Positions 17,001-24,864 of a DNA stretch of 64,000 nucleotides are shown here, in pieces. The DNA comes from Nocardioides dongkuii (GTDB lineage Bacteria; Actinomycetota; Actinomycetes; Propionibacteriales; Nocardioidaceae). Position numbers and translations under genes: made by a program. The DNA lies in NCBI RefSeq assembly GCF_014127485.1, contig NZ_CP059903.1, forward strand, positions 3,718,001 through 3,782,000, read 5' to 3'. Numbering within the stretch: the stretch's first letter is position 1; every line of letters starts with the position of its first letter. The notes under the pieces are model-generated. The model was given only the letters and a program-made list of their open reading frames with translations. It was not told where the DNA came from and ran no database searches.

Positions 17001-17313
17001 GCAGCGGCGCGCCGGTCGTCGCGGCGACCATGGTGGTCGAGGCGGACCCGAAGTTGCCGGTCATCGTGGAGCCGACGACGCCGGTGGCGTTCCAGGCGAT
17101 GTCGACGTCGTAGTGCAGCGCGTCGTACCCGCCGTTCCCGACGTTCGGGAACACCGCGTCACCGACGGTCTGTGCGCCGTCGATCGGGTCCGCGGCGTAC
17201 GCCGGGGTCGTGGTCAGGCCGGCGAGTCCGCCGGCCACCAGCACGATCGGTACGGTCCGGGCCGCGGCCCGGCGCCACCAGGTGTGCTGGTCGCTCGTCT
17301 CCTGCAACGTCAT
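14098..17313 (-). CDS. Secreted M1 family metallopeptidase with C-terminal Ig-like repeats
   Basis: Exported zinc aminopeptidase-like protein of 1,071 residues. A signal peptide (basic WWRRAAAR, hydrophobic IVLVAGGLAGL, cleavage after AYA) is followed by an M1 N-domain and the HELAHQWYGDN zinc site (His364, His368), with the third ligand Glu in WINEGMAS. The substrate loop reads GINYALETQ. From about residue 540 a beta-sandwich is followed by five Ig-like repeats of about 80 residues sharing a G-W-x-x-G-T pattern and a Y-x-W-x-x-G core, ending in a Lys-rich tail that may contact the cell wall. ATG 17313 is preferred because GTGAGG lies 6 bp before it; GTG 17325 is possible. Confidence 0.9.
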   Translation of the reverse strand: MTLQETSDQHTWWRRAAARTVPIVLVAGGLAGLTTTPAYAADPIDGAQTVGDAVFPNVGNGGYDALHYDVDIAWNATGVVGSTMTGNFGSASTTMVAATTGAPLRSFSLDFEGLEIDSVTVDGQPATFERVQDAAAIKFKLVITPATPVEGEFTTVVKYHGTPSVHVDPDNSWEGWVPTSDGATFMGQPVGSMAGYPNNNTPGDKATYTFSLDVPTTLTSATGTGPAAAVSNGELESRTQSANGRRTTWEWVQEKQMASELALISVGKYDVMESQVTLASGRVIPEWSFMDASLSDANKATIRNRRSQIGPIINRLESIFGPYPGNSTGVVIDTVPSGINYALETQDRSFFPSTNSVAGNTLIHELAHQWYGDNVSPGLWTDIWINEGMASWSPTWHNSVLASATPNPTAVETTYFNNWNNTAATSANWQTPPGAQTDPANIYGYQTYTRGAQFWEALRTVLRDEDFFRVVKEWQFRYAGQSPRGDALKDLAEEISGHDLDAFWQDWIYDADKPAWPAKYDVSLTSTPAQGAVTGGTAMTYTLSAANTGRVALTDGVVTVDITPLTDDATIGTLPAGVTRSGNTLTWVVPTTATGTTATVEIPVTVTGTAVRETVFATAEAASLGGACAVCSALETAPRPVITGTPAVGSTLTATTTGWPTGTTFADYQWFVGGVAVAGATTTTYTPTAADAGKTVTFAVTGTAPGFAATRRISNATAVPAPTPTLSATPQVGVPVSVVTGGWEAGTTLTYQWSVGGVPVAGATGSSYRPVAADAGRPLTVAVTGTRAGSAPVTRTSAPVTVAPGALTATPTPVLSGTPTVGSPVTVNVGTWDAGTTLRYRWTVGGRVLEGVTGTTYTPSAADLGRTLVFTVIGSRTGYATVERSSAPVEVAAGTLDLTPVPTIEGAAKYRSTLTAVPGTWDDGVTPSFQWLRDGKPIAGATGSSYRLGVDDVRARISVEVTGSKAGYASVTRTSAATAPVSALTLGSGAIGISGKTKVGKVLKASATGFGSGVTASYTWYAGDKKIGTGKRITLTRAALGKRVSVRVVLRKTGYATKTVTSAKTAKVTKK

Positions 17314-17563
17314 CTGCATCCTCACTCGTCGGAACGGGAGGGATCCCGAGCCCCCGAGGGGACGCTATGCCTAAGACGTTTCCTTCACATTAAGAACGCT
17401 CCTATTGTCAGACAGCCAGCCACACGGTTCGCGTCGTCCTGACCGACCGCGATCACGTTGAATCATCAGTCGGTCCGAAAATCCAGGCACGAAGAACGTC
17501 GTCAGGCACGTGCCAAGTGCCAAATTCCCCAGAACCCCCACGCAGATCGTGGACCAGGATTGA

Positions 17564-18112
17564 TCAGGGCACCACGAAGTTGAAGGACTGGCGGGCAGCG
17601 GCCGAGCCCATCACCGCGAACATGTCCCCACAACGTCCAACAGCCAAGTACTCGCCCTGCCACTGCTCATGACTCAAGGATCCGCCGAACCGCATCGTCA
17701 CGACCATCGCCGATGTAGCGGCATGGCGGCCAGGGACCCTGATGCAGGGAACACCGAGCCCATGCGGGTCTGGCTCGAGCGTGAGTCCACCCGATTGGTC
17801 CACCAACTGACCGTCCCGGACCGTCCCCCAAGCGTGAACTGCTCCCTGCGGACCCTGTTCACCCTGTGGGCCGACAGCACCCTGGGGCCCCTGAGCACCG
17901 CGCGATCCGGTGGCGCCTTTCAGCCCCTTCACGGTCGCCCGGCTGAGGTCCGTGGTCTTCAACGACTTGTCCTTGATGTCCGCCGAAGTTACTGAGCCGT
18001 CCTTGATGTCCGCGCCCGTGATGAGAGCCCGCGCGGACGATGCGACGCCGGGGTTCCAGACGAACAGTGCAATGACGGCGAGGCTGAGCGAAATCGCAAA
18101 CTTAAGTCGCAC
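17564..18112 (-). CDS. Exported collagen-like hypothetical protein
   Basis: I do not recognise a family with a known function. The 182-residue protein has an N-terminal signal or anchor (LKFAISLSLAVIALFVW), then IKDGSVTSADIKDKSLKTTDLS, a motif type seen in many actinobacterial surface proteins, a short Gly-x-y collagen-like tract (GATGSRGAQGPQGAVG and onward) and a globular end with two Cys residues. GTG 18112 is chosen over an ATG at 18157 because GGAAGG stands 6 bp before it. It lies 250 bp upstream of the M1 peptidase on the same strand, with an AT-rich gap between, so separate promoters are likely. Confidence 0.7.
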   Translation of the reverse strand: MRLKFAISLSLAVIALFVWNPGVASSARALITGADIKDGSVTSADIKDKSLKTTDLSRATVKGLKGATGSRGAQGPQGAVGPQGEQGPQGAVHAWGTVRDGQLVDQSGGLTLEPDPHGLGVPCIRVPGRHAATSAMVVTMRFGGSLSHEQWQGEYLAVGRCGDMFAVMGSAAARQSFNFVVP

Positions 18113-18410
18113 GGTTGACCTTCCGAGATAGACAGGCAGAGGGTCCGACTCTGTCATCGGACTCGCCTTTCGGAAGAGTCCTCGCTCGAACTCGCTCCAC
18201 TAGCCCGGAACGAGGCGATGGGGCGGCCAGGAGCCGGTCGAAACGATCGGCACAGGTCGCGTGTCCTCGGCATGTAGCAATCGGTCAGTCGGTGTGGCCG
18301 GTGGCACTGCACTTGACGACCGATTCCGGCCTCGCCGTCCAACGCCGAAGGGCCGATTCCTTGCGACGTGCGACGCTTCGGTCACTGGAGGACAAATCGG
18401 GAGGTCGCGA
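18113..18410. other. Intergenic region between galE and the collagen-like gene
   Basis: About 300 bp between two minus-strand genes. Small frames on both strands have no recognisable product, and I see no repeat copy or convincing terminator. It should hold the promoter of the collagen-like gene. Confidence 0.4.
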
Positions 18411-19415
18411 CTACTCGTAGCCGAGGATCTCCCGGCGCTTCTCGCCCCAGGCGAGCGCGGAGGCGATCGCCTCCTGCAGAGACAGCTCGGTGCGCCAGCC
18501 GAGCAGCTCGGCGGCGCGGTCGGCGTTCGCGTAGGCGCCGACGGCGTCGCCGGGACGCGGCGGCGCCTCGGAGATCGGCACCTCGCGGCCGAACACCTCC
18601 TGGAAAGCCCCCACCAGCTCGCGCACGGTGACGCCGTCGCCGGTGCCGAGGTTGATGATCACGCTCGGCGCCTGCACCTTCGCGAGCACCGCGTCGAACT
18701 CCTCGACCGCGCGCACGTGCGCCCGGGCGATGTCCCAGACGTGGATGTAGTCGCGGATGCCGGTGCCGTCGCGGGTGGGCAGGTCGGTGCCGGTGATCGT
18801 GAAGGAGTCCTTCTGGCCGCGCGCGGCCATCACCAGCTGGCCCAGGACGTGCGAGGGCTCCTTGGCGTAGATGCCGGACTCGAGGTCGGGGTCGGACCCG
18901 ATCGGGTTGAAGTAGCGCAGGATGATCGCGCGCAGCTCGGTGGCGGCCGAGACGTCCTGGAGGACCTGCTCCATCATCAGCTTCGTGCGGGCGTACGGCG
19001 AACCGGGCGCGAGCGCGTCCTCCTCGGTCACCTTGAAGGTGTCCTTGGTCGCGTAGAGCGACGCGGAGCTGGAGAAGATCACCCGGTTCTTGCCCAGCGC
19101 GCTCAGCTCGTCGAAGAGCTCGAGGCTCTTCGCGACGTTGTCGCGGTAGTACTCGTACGGATTCTCCACCGACTCCGGTACGACGATCCGCGCCGCCATG
19201 TGGATGGTGGCGTCCAGGTCGGGGTGCTCCTCGACGATCCGCCGCAGCAGCGCCCGGTCGGCGATGTCGCCCTCGTAGAAGATCCGGTCGCGGACGAAGA
19301 CCCGCGGCCCCTCGAGCAGCGAGTCGAGCACGACGGGCGTGTGCCCGGCCGCCTCCAGCGCCTTGCAGGTGATCGAGCCGATGTAGCCGGCGCCGCCGGT
19401 GACCAGGACCTTCAT
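18411..19415 (-). CDS. galE: UDP-glucose 4-epimerase
   Basis: Extended short-chain dehydrogenase of 334 residues that interconverts UDP-glucose and UDP-galactose with bound NAD. Visible are the N-terminal TGGAGYIGS nucleotide loop, the SSSASLYATKD strand with the catalytic Ser region, and the YxxxK pair in SPYARTKLMMEQ, followed by LRYFNPIGSDPDLESG and YIHVWDIARAHV. ATG 19415 gives the standard MKVLVTGGAG start. The gene is divergent from moxR with 103 bp between. It supplies UDP-galactose for glycan assembly in this region. Confidence 0.93.
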   Translation of the reverse strand: MKVLVTGGAGYIGSITCKALEAAGHTPVVLDSLLEGPRVFVRDRIFYEGDIADRALLRRIVEEHPDLDATIHMAARIVVPESVENPYEYYRDNVAKSLELFDELSALGKNRVIFSSSASLYATKDTFKVTEEDALAPGSPYARTKLMMEQVLQDVSAATELRAIILRYFNPIGSDPDLESGIYAKEPSHVLGQLVMAARGQKDSFTITGTDLPTRDGTGIRDYIHVWDIARAHVRAVEEFDAVLAKVQAPSVIINLGTGDGVTVRELVGAFQEVFGREVPISEAPPRPGDAVGAYANADRAAELLGWRTELSLQEAIASALAWGEKRREILGYE

Positions 19416-19518
19416 GCGCCGCAGCCTACTGATCACGACACCCGGCGACCCCGTTTCGCTGTCCGCGCCGGCCCCGTCCGACACACTGAGCGCCCATGCC
19501 CGCCGCACGAGGAGCACC

Positions 19519-20511
19519 ATGAGCACGATCGAGGCCGCCGAGCTGGCCGAGGCACGACGGCTGCTGTCCGCGGTCGAGGCGACGTTCTCCTCCCGGATCG
19601 CCGGCCAGGAGCAGGTCCGCACCGCGTTGATCACCACGCTGCTCGCCGAGGGGCACCTGCTGCTCGAGAGCGTGCCGGGCCTGGCCAAGACGCTGGCCGC
19701 CTCCACCCTGGCCCACTCGGTCAGTGCCGACTTCGCACGCATCCAGTGCACCCCGGACCTGCTGCCCAGCGACATCATCGGCACCCAGCTCTATGACCCG
19801 CGCACCCACGAGTTCGACACCCAGCTCGGGCCGGTGCACGCCAACATCGTGCTCCTCGACGAGGTCAACCGCGCGAGCGCGAAGACCCAGTCCGCGATGC
19901 TCGAGGCGATGCAGGAGAGGCAGACCTCCATCGCCGGCGTCGTGCACCCCCTGCCCGAGCCGTTCATGGTGCTCGCCACCCAGAACCCGGTTGAGGAGGA
20001 GGGCACCTACGTCCTCCCCGAGGCCCAGATGGACCGGTTCCTGCTCAAGGAGGTCGTGGACTACCCCTCGCTCACCGACGAGATCGCCGTGCTCGACCGG
20101 GTCGCCGCCGGCACGCTCGGCCCGCACGCCAAGGACGTCCACCCGGTGCTCACCACCGAGGACGTCGTCCGGCTGCAGCGGCTGACCGAGCGGGTGTACG
20201 TCGACGCCGCGATCCGCGACTACATCGTCCGCCTGGTGCACGCGACCCGCCACGTCGGCGAGGTCCTCGGTCCCGACCAGGGCCGGTACGTCGAGCTCGG
20301 CGCCAGCCCGCGCGGCAGCATCGCGTTCTTCCAGGTGGCGCGCGCCCTCGCCGTCCAGGCCGGCCGCAACCACGTGATCCCCGAGGACGTCCGGCGGCTG
20401 CGGTACGGCGTGCTCCGGCACCGGCTGCACCTGAGCTTCGAGGCGCTGGCCGACAGGGTGCGCCCCGAGGAGATCATCGACGCCGTGTTCGACGCCGTCC
20501 CCTCCCCCTGA
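19519..20511 (+). CDS. moxR: MoxR family AAA+ ATPase
   Basis: Chaperone-like ATPase of 330 residues, often needed to activate VWA-domain partners. The Walker A site is atypical in text (ESVPGLAKT), as is normal for MoxR; Walker B reads NIVLLDEVNRAS, and the sensor region LATQNPVEEEGTYVLPEAQMDRF is classic. A GAGGAG ribosome site precedes ATG 19519. The TGA overlaps the ATG of the DUF58 gene by one base, opening a six-gene Bat-type operon whose members all overlap. Confidence 0.93.
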   Translation: MSTIEAAELAEARRLLSAVEATFSSRIAGQEQVRTALITTLLAEGHLLLESVPGLAKTLAASTLAHSVSADFARIQCTPDLLPSDIIGTQLYDPRTHEFDTQLGPVHANIVLLDEVNRASAKTQSAMLEAMQERQTSIAGVVHPLPEPFMVLATQNPVEEEGTYVLPEAQMDRFLLKEVVDYPSLTDEIAVLDRVAAGTLGPHAKDVHPVLTTEDVVRLQRLTERVYVDAAIRDYIVRLVHATRHVGEVLGPDQGRYVELGASPRGSIAFFQVARALAVQAGRNHVIPEDVRRLRYGVLRHRLHLSFEALADRVRPEEIIDAVFDAVPSP

Positions 20512-21395
20512 TGACCACCCACCTCCCCCGGATCAAGGCGCGGATGGCGATCCACGCCCACCGCAAGGTCCGCGGGCTGCTGCAGGGCGAGTACGCCTCC
20601 GCGCAGGTGGGCCGGTCCATGGACCTCAACGACCTGCGCGAGTACGTGCGCGGCGACGACGTCCGCGACCTGGACTGGAAGGCCTCGGCCCGCAGCAACC
20701 AGATGCTGATCAAGCGGTACGTCGCCACCCGCAAGCACGTCCTGCTCCTGGTCGTCTCCACCGGGCGCAGCATGGCCGCGGTCAACGACCGCAAGGTGCC
20801 CAAGCGCGACCTCGCCGTGTTCGTGACCGGCGTCCTCGGCTGGCTGGCGGTCCGCAACGGCGACCTGGTCAGCGTGGCCTGGGGGGACGCCGAGTCCGCG
20901 CACGCCCGCCCGGCGTCCGGCCGGGAGATCCGGCTCGAGCACGGGCTGGCCGCCGTGCACGACGCGATCGACCCCGCCGGCCCGCCGTCCGACCTCACCC
21001 GCCTGCTGGACCACGTCGCCCGCGTCGTACGCCGCCGCACGATCATGGTCGTCGTCTGCGACGAGCCCGTGGTCGACGACCGGCTGGTCGCCGCCCTGCG
21101 CCGGGCGCAGGCCCAGCACGAGCTGCTGCTGGTGACCATCGGCGACCTGGACCCGACGCGCGAGACCGTCGACGCGCTCAGCGACGTGGACACCGGGGCG
21201 CCGCTGCCGGACTGGGCCCGCGGCGACGCGAAGCTCCGGGCGGAGTACGCCGCGCTGCTCACCGCGGAGGCGCGGGACCGGCGTACCCGGCTGGACCGGA
21301 TGGGCGTGCCCCACGAGCGGGTCGTCGACCACGAGTCCGCGGTGCCGGCGATCTTCCGGCTGCTGGAGAGGCACCGCCATGGTCGGCGCCGCTGA
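20511..21395 (+). CDS. DUF58 domain protein
   Basis: A 294-residue protein with the DUF58 core: RSMDLNDLREYVRGDDVRDLDWKASARSNQMLIKRY, in which the DDVRxxDW signature (residues 45-52) is clear, followed by a vWA-like domain (LLVVSTGRSM) with an imperfect metal site. DUF58 proteins are regular partners of MoxR. No membrane segment is evident, unlike longer DUF58 proteins. The 3' end overlaps the next gene by 17 bp. Confidence 0.9.
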   Translation: MTTHLPRIKARMAIHAHRKVRGLLQGEYASAQVGRSMDLNDLREYVRGDDVRDLDWKASARSNQMLIKRYVATRKHVLLLVVSTGRSMAAVNDRKVPKRDLAVFVTGVLGWLAVRNGDLVSVAWGDAESAHARPASGREIRLEHGLAAVHDAIDPAGPPSDLTRLLDHVARVVRRRTIMVVVCDEPVVDDRLVAALRRAQAQHELLLVTIGDLDPTRETVDALSDVDTGAPLPDWARGDAKLRAEYAALLTAEARDRRTRLDRMGVPHERVVDHESAVPAIFRLLERHRHGRRR

Positions 21396-21843
21396 GTTCA
21401 CCGGCCCAGTCGCCTACGCCCCGTGGCTGACCTGGCTCGCGGTGCTGCTGCCGGTGCTGGTGCTCGCCTACTACCTCGGGGTGACCTGGTGGGCCCGGCC
21501 CCCGCGCGTGCGCCGTCCCCCGGAGCCCCGCCAGCACCGGCGGGAGCACCTGGAGCAGCTGGACGCCGTGGAGCGGGAGGTCGCGGCGGGGTCGCTCGGC
21601 CTGCGCGAGGCGCACCAGGCGATCAGCCGGATCGTCCGGTCCTTCGCCGCCGAGGCCGGGCCGGTCGACGTACGCACGATGACGCTGGAGCAGCTGCGGG
21701 CCGGCGCGCCCAGCACCGTCGTGGACCTCGTGGCGCTGGTCTACCCGCCCGAGTTCGCCCCCGGCACCGAGGGCGCGCCCGCGCAGCGGCTGGACCGGGC
21801 CCTGGCCGACGCCCGCGCCGCGATCACGGAGTGGCAGCCATGA
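21379..21843 (+). CDS. Small membrane protein of a MoxR/VWA operon (DUF4381-like)
   Basis: A 154-residue protein with one N-terminal membrane segment (WLTWLAVLLPVLVLAYYLGV) and a cytoplasmic helical domain rich in Arg and Glu (EHLEQLDAVEREVAAG). It has the size, topology and operon position of DUF4381-type proteins, but similarity is recognised by context more than motif. The ATG lies inside the end of the DUF58 gene, and the TGA overlaps the ATG of the first VWA gene. It probably helps to assemble the VWA membrane complex. Confidence 0.65.
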   Translation: MVGAAEFTGPVAYAPWLTWLAVLLPVLVLAYYLGVTWWARPPRVRRPPEPRQHRREHLEQLDAVEREVAAGSLGLREAHQAISRIVRSFAAEAGPVDVRTMTLEQLRAGAPSTVVDLVALVYPPEFAPGTEGAPAQRLDRALADARAAITEWQP

Positions 21844-22808
21844 ACGACCTGACCTGGCCGCGGCTGGCGGTGGGGCTCGCCGTCGCCGTGGTGCTCCTCC
21901 TGCTGTGGTGGACGCGGCGGCCGCGGCGGGTCCCGGCCGGACTGCTGGTCGCGCACACCGACAGGCTGCGCAGCCTGCCCCGCTTCCGGAAGCTGGCCCG
22001 GCGGGAGCTGCTCGTCGCGGGGGTGGCCGCGACCGGGGCGCTGCTGCTGGTCGTCGGGACGATCTGGATGGGCGCCCGCCCGGTGCGCCAGGTGCTGGCG
22101 GACCCCGATCGCAACGGCCGCGACATCATGCTGTGCCTCGACGTCTCCCCCTCGATGGGCCCGTGGAACCGCCAGGTCCTCGACAGCTTCCAGACGCTGC
22201 TGGCGGAGCTGAACGGCGAGCGGCTGGGCCTGACCATCTTCAGCGGCGCGGGGGTGACGGTGCTGCCGCTGACCGACGACTACGGGTACGTCGCCGGCGA
22301 GCTGCGGGACGCGGCGAGGGCGTTCGCCAACCAGGACGCGAGCTACTTCGCCGGCGTGGACACCGGGACCGGGCAGACCAACCAGGCCGGCGACGGGCTG
22401 ATGTCGTGCCTGCAGCGGTTCGACAAGGTCAGCAAGGGGCGGGGCCGGGCGGTCGTGCTCGCCACGGCCAACGACCCGGTCGGCGCCGGGATCTTCACCC
22501 TCCCCGAGGCGGCGCGCGAGGCGGTCCGGGACCGGGTCGTGGTCTACGGGATCGGCACGCCGGGGATGGACCGCACCGCCCTGGCGCAGCTCGCCGCCGC
22601 CGCCGCCGACACTGGCGGGCGGTCGTCGGTGGTCGAGGACGAGGTGGCCGTCGGCGACCTGGTGCGCGCGATCCAGCGCAACGAGGTGGAGCGCCTCCGT
22701 CCCCGACCGGCCGGCATCGACGAGGACGATCCCACTGCTCCGCTGGGGGTCGCGACCGCCGGCCTGGTGCTGCTGCTCGGCGGCGCCGTCGTCGGGAGGC
22801 GCCGATGA
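21840..22808 (+). CDS. VWA domain membrane protein (BatA-like)
   Basis: A 322-residue protein with two N-terminal membrane segments (about residues 8-22 and 60-80), a von Willebrand A domain with intact MIDAS start CLDVSPSMG, and a C-terminal membrane segment (LGVATAGLVLLLGGAVVG). The topology places the VWA domain outside the membrane. Four-base overlaps (ATGA) with both neighbours show translational coupling. Bat-type VWA proteins act with MoxR in envelope stress responses in other bacteria; the role here is not established. Confidence 0.85.
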   Translation: MNDLTWPRLAVGLAVAVVLLLLWWTRRPRRVPAGLLVAHTDRLRSLPRFRKLARRELLVAGVAATGALLLVVGTIWMGARPVRQVLADPDRNGRDIMLCLDVSPSMGPWNRQVLDSFQTLLAELNGERLGLTIFSGAGVTVLPLTDDYGYVAGELRDAARAFANQDASYFAGVDTGTGQTNQAGDGLMSCLQRFDKVSKGRGRAVVLATANDPVGAGIFTLPEAAREAVRDRVVVYGIGTPGMDRTALAQLAAAAADTGGRSSVVEDEVAVGDLVRAIQRNEVERLRPRPAGIDEDDPTAPLGVATAGLVLLLGGAVVGRRR

Positions 22809-23782
22809 GCTGGCCCGTCGATCCCACCGTGGTCGTGGCCGGTGGGCTGATCCTGCTGGCCGTCGTGGTGTTCGGCCTCGTGTGGTCCCGGCGCAGCGAG
22901 CGCCTGGCGTGGCTGCGGCGCGCGCTGATGGTGGTCCTGCTGGCGGGGATCGCCTGGGGCCCGGGCGTCGGGCGAGAGCCGGTGCCGACCCGGACCGCCG
23001 AGATGGAGATCGTCGTCGTCCTGGACCGGACCACGTCGATGTCGGCGCTGGACTGGCGTCGGGACAGGTCCCGGCTCGAGGGCGCCCGGGCCGACATCGC
23101 CGAGCTCGTCGAGGCCCTCCCCACGGGTCGCTTCACGCTGGTCACCTTCGGCCGGCGGGCCGCCATCGACCTGCCCTCCACCAAGGACGAGCGGGTCATC
23201 GCCGACACCGTCGAGCTGGTCAGCCGCGAGGAGCCGCTGAGCGGGGTCGGGTCCCGTCTCGACCGGCCGCTCAACCTGCTGACCGGGCTGCTCCGGCAGA
23301 TGCGGCAGCGCGACCCCCAGCGGGTGCGCCTGGTGGTCCTGATGAGCGACGGGGAGAACACCGGCGGGGGCCGGCAGCAGACGTACAAGCCGCTCACGCT
23401 CCTCGCGGTGGACGGCGGAGCTGTGCTGGGCTACGGCTCGAAGAAGGGCGCGCGGATGCCCGCGGAGGAGGACCGGCCGGCCGCGGGCTGGGTCACGGAC
23501 GCCGCCCGGGGCCGGGACGCGGTCTCCCGGATCGACCAGCGCAACCTGCGCCGAGTCGCCGACCAGCTGGACGCGCCGTACCTCCACCGGACCCGGCCCG
23601 GCGGGCTCGAGGACCTCGCCGCGACCTGGACCGACCAGTTCCGCGAGTCCACCCAGGACGGCGTCGAGGTGCCCAACGCCCTGCAGCTCTACTGGATGTT
23701 CGCGCTGGCCCTGCTCCCGCTCGCGCTCCTCGACCTGCGGCACTTCTGGCGGCGCCTGCTGAACGCCCGGAGGTCGCGATGA
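22805..23782 (+). CDS. VWA domain membrane protein (BatB-like)
   Basis: A 325-residue VWA protein with the Bat layout: two membrane segments near the N-terminus (about residues 9-25 and 37-50), the VWA domain, and a C-terminal segment (LYWMFALALLPLALLDL). The MIDAS motif reads VVLDRTTSMS, so the second position of DxSxS is Thr; later metal residues lie in VLMSDGENTGGG. Overlaps both neighbours by 4 bp. Its pairing with the preceding VWA gene suggests a heteromeric complex. Confidence 0.82.
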   Translation: MSWPVDPTVVVAGGLILLAVVVFGLVWSRRSERLAWLRRALMVVLLAGIAWGPGVGREPVPTRTAEMEIVVVLDRTTSMSALDWRRDRSRLEGARADIAELVEALPTGRFTLVTFGRRAAIDLPSTKDERVIADTVELVSREEPLSGVGSRLDRPLNLLTGLLRQMRQRDPQRVRLVVLMSDGENTGGGRQQTYKPLTLLAVDGGAVLGYGSKKGARMPAEEDRPAAGWVTDAARGRDAVSRIDQRNLRRVADQLDAPYLHRTRPGGLEDLAATWTDQFRESTQDGVEVPNALQLYWMFALALLPLALLDLRHFWRRLLNARRSR

Positions 23783-24534
23783 GCGCCCGGGACCGCACCC
23801 GCGTGCGGAACCGTCTCTACCTGATCGGGCTGCTGCCCGCGGTGCTGATGCTCGCCGTCTCGGGGCGGGTCGGCGTGCTCCTGGTCCAGCAGTCGTCGGG
23901 CCTCTCCGGCTTCGAGGACAAGCGGTACGCCGAGGCGCGCGACGACTTCCGCGCCAACCAGGCCGTCGCGCCGTTCGAACGGTGGGTCGCGCCGTTCAAC
24001 GAGGGCGCGGCCGAGCACCGCGAGAAGGACTGGCCGGGCGCGATCGGGTCGTACGAGGACGCGCTGGCCCACGCGCCGCAGGAGTGGGAGTGCGTCGTAC
24101 GCAACAACCTGGCGCTGGCGCACGAGGCCGTGGGGGACGCCGCCCTCAAGCGGGCCGGCCGCTCGGACGCCGAGGCGGCTTGGTCCCTGGGCCGTACGGC
24201 GCTGGTCGCCTGCCGCGAGGAAGACCCGCAGCTCGAGGACGGGGCGGGCCGGGACGTACGCCAGCAGGAGCGGGACCGGAAGGTCGCCGCCAAGGTCGAC
24301 CGGCGCCTCGCCGACAAGCTCGACGAGGACGTGAACCGCGCCGCGGAGCCCAAGAAGCCGAAGAAGCGGGACAAGGACCAAGCCAAGCGCGAGCGCGAGC
24401 TCGCCAAGCGCAACCAGCAGGCCCTGGCGAAACGCCTGCTCGAGATGCGGGGTCGGGAGAACGAGCAGGACCGGCAGTTCCGCGAGAGGCGGGCGGCCGA
24501 CTTCGGCCTGCCCGCCCCGCCACCGACCTGGTGA
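23779..24534 (+). CDS. Membrane-anchored TPR-like protein of the MoxR operon
   Basis: A 251-residue protein with an N-terminal membrane anchor (LYLIGLLPAVLMLAVSGRVGV), a TPR-like helical pair (YAEARDDFRANQAVAPFERW and DWPGAIGSYEDALAHAPQEW) and a highly charged Lys/Arg/Glu-rich C-terminal tail likely to form a coiled coil. This matches the TPR member (BatC/BatE-like) that closes Bat operons. The ATG overlaps the end of the second VWA gene. Function beyond scaffolding is unknown. Confidence 0.72.
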   Translation: MSARDRTRVRNRLYLIGLLPAVLMLAVSGRVGVLLVQQSSGLSGFEDKRYAEARDDFRANQAVAPFERWVAPFNEGAAEHREKDWPGAIGSYEDALAHAPQEWECVVRNNLALAHEAVGDAALKRAGRSDAEAAWSLGRTALVACREEDPQLEDGAGRDVRQQERDRKVAAKVDRRLADKLDEDVNRAAEPKKPKKRDKDQAKRERELAKRNQQALAKRLLEMRGRENEQDRQFRERRAADFGLPAPPPTW

Positions 24535-24643
24535 CTTCGCCTCGCCGCGCGGATATCACGTTCGGCTCGCGACGAATCCACGGCAAGTTAAAGATTGGTG
24601 AAAGTTCTGGTTACAGAGATACCCAGCGGGGCATCATTTGGAC

Positions 24644-24808
24644 ATGGCCGGTTTCGAGCTCTTCCTGGGGCAGCTTTTCGAGCACAGTGACGAGCCCCTC
24701 GGCACGCCGTTCGAGGAATGGTGCCGCCGGCACGACATCCACCCCGAGGCCTGGGGTGCCTGGGAGCGGTTCGAGGCCGACCGGGGCAGCCGGCACATCG
24801 CCGGATAA
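24644..24808 (+). CDS. Small acidic hypothetical protein (54 residues)
   Basis: Short frame from ATG 24644 to TAA 24808 encoding MAGFELFLGQLFEHSDEP and then a Trp-rich acidic stretch (EEWCRRHDIHPEAWGAWERF). Third codon positions are nearly all G or C over the whole frame and the composition is protein-like, which argues for coding; the overlapping antisense frame is Pro/Leu/Val-rich and less convincing. No clear ribosome site precedes it, so a leaderless message is possible. The AT-rich stretch at 24585-24640 could be its promoter. I do not recognise the family. Confidence 0.5.
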   Translation: MAGFELFLGQLFEHSDEPLGTPFEEWCRRHDIHPEAWGAWERFEADRGSRHIAG

Positions 24809-24864
24809 CCGTCGGCCGATAGCGCGCGTCAATAGGGGCGCCCCCGCGAACCGCGGTCAGAGCC

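Noticed and set aside
13579..17442. A 1,287-residue plus-strand open frame
   Set aside because: It is the antisense of the M1 peptidase and of the repeat array; composition is Arg/Gly/Asp-rich with no domain, as expected of a shadow frame in high-GC DNA.
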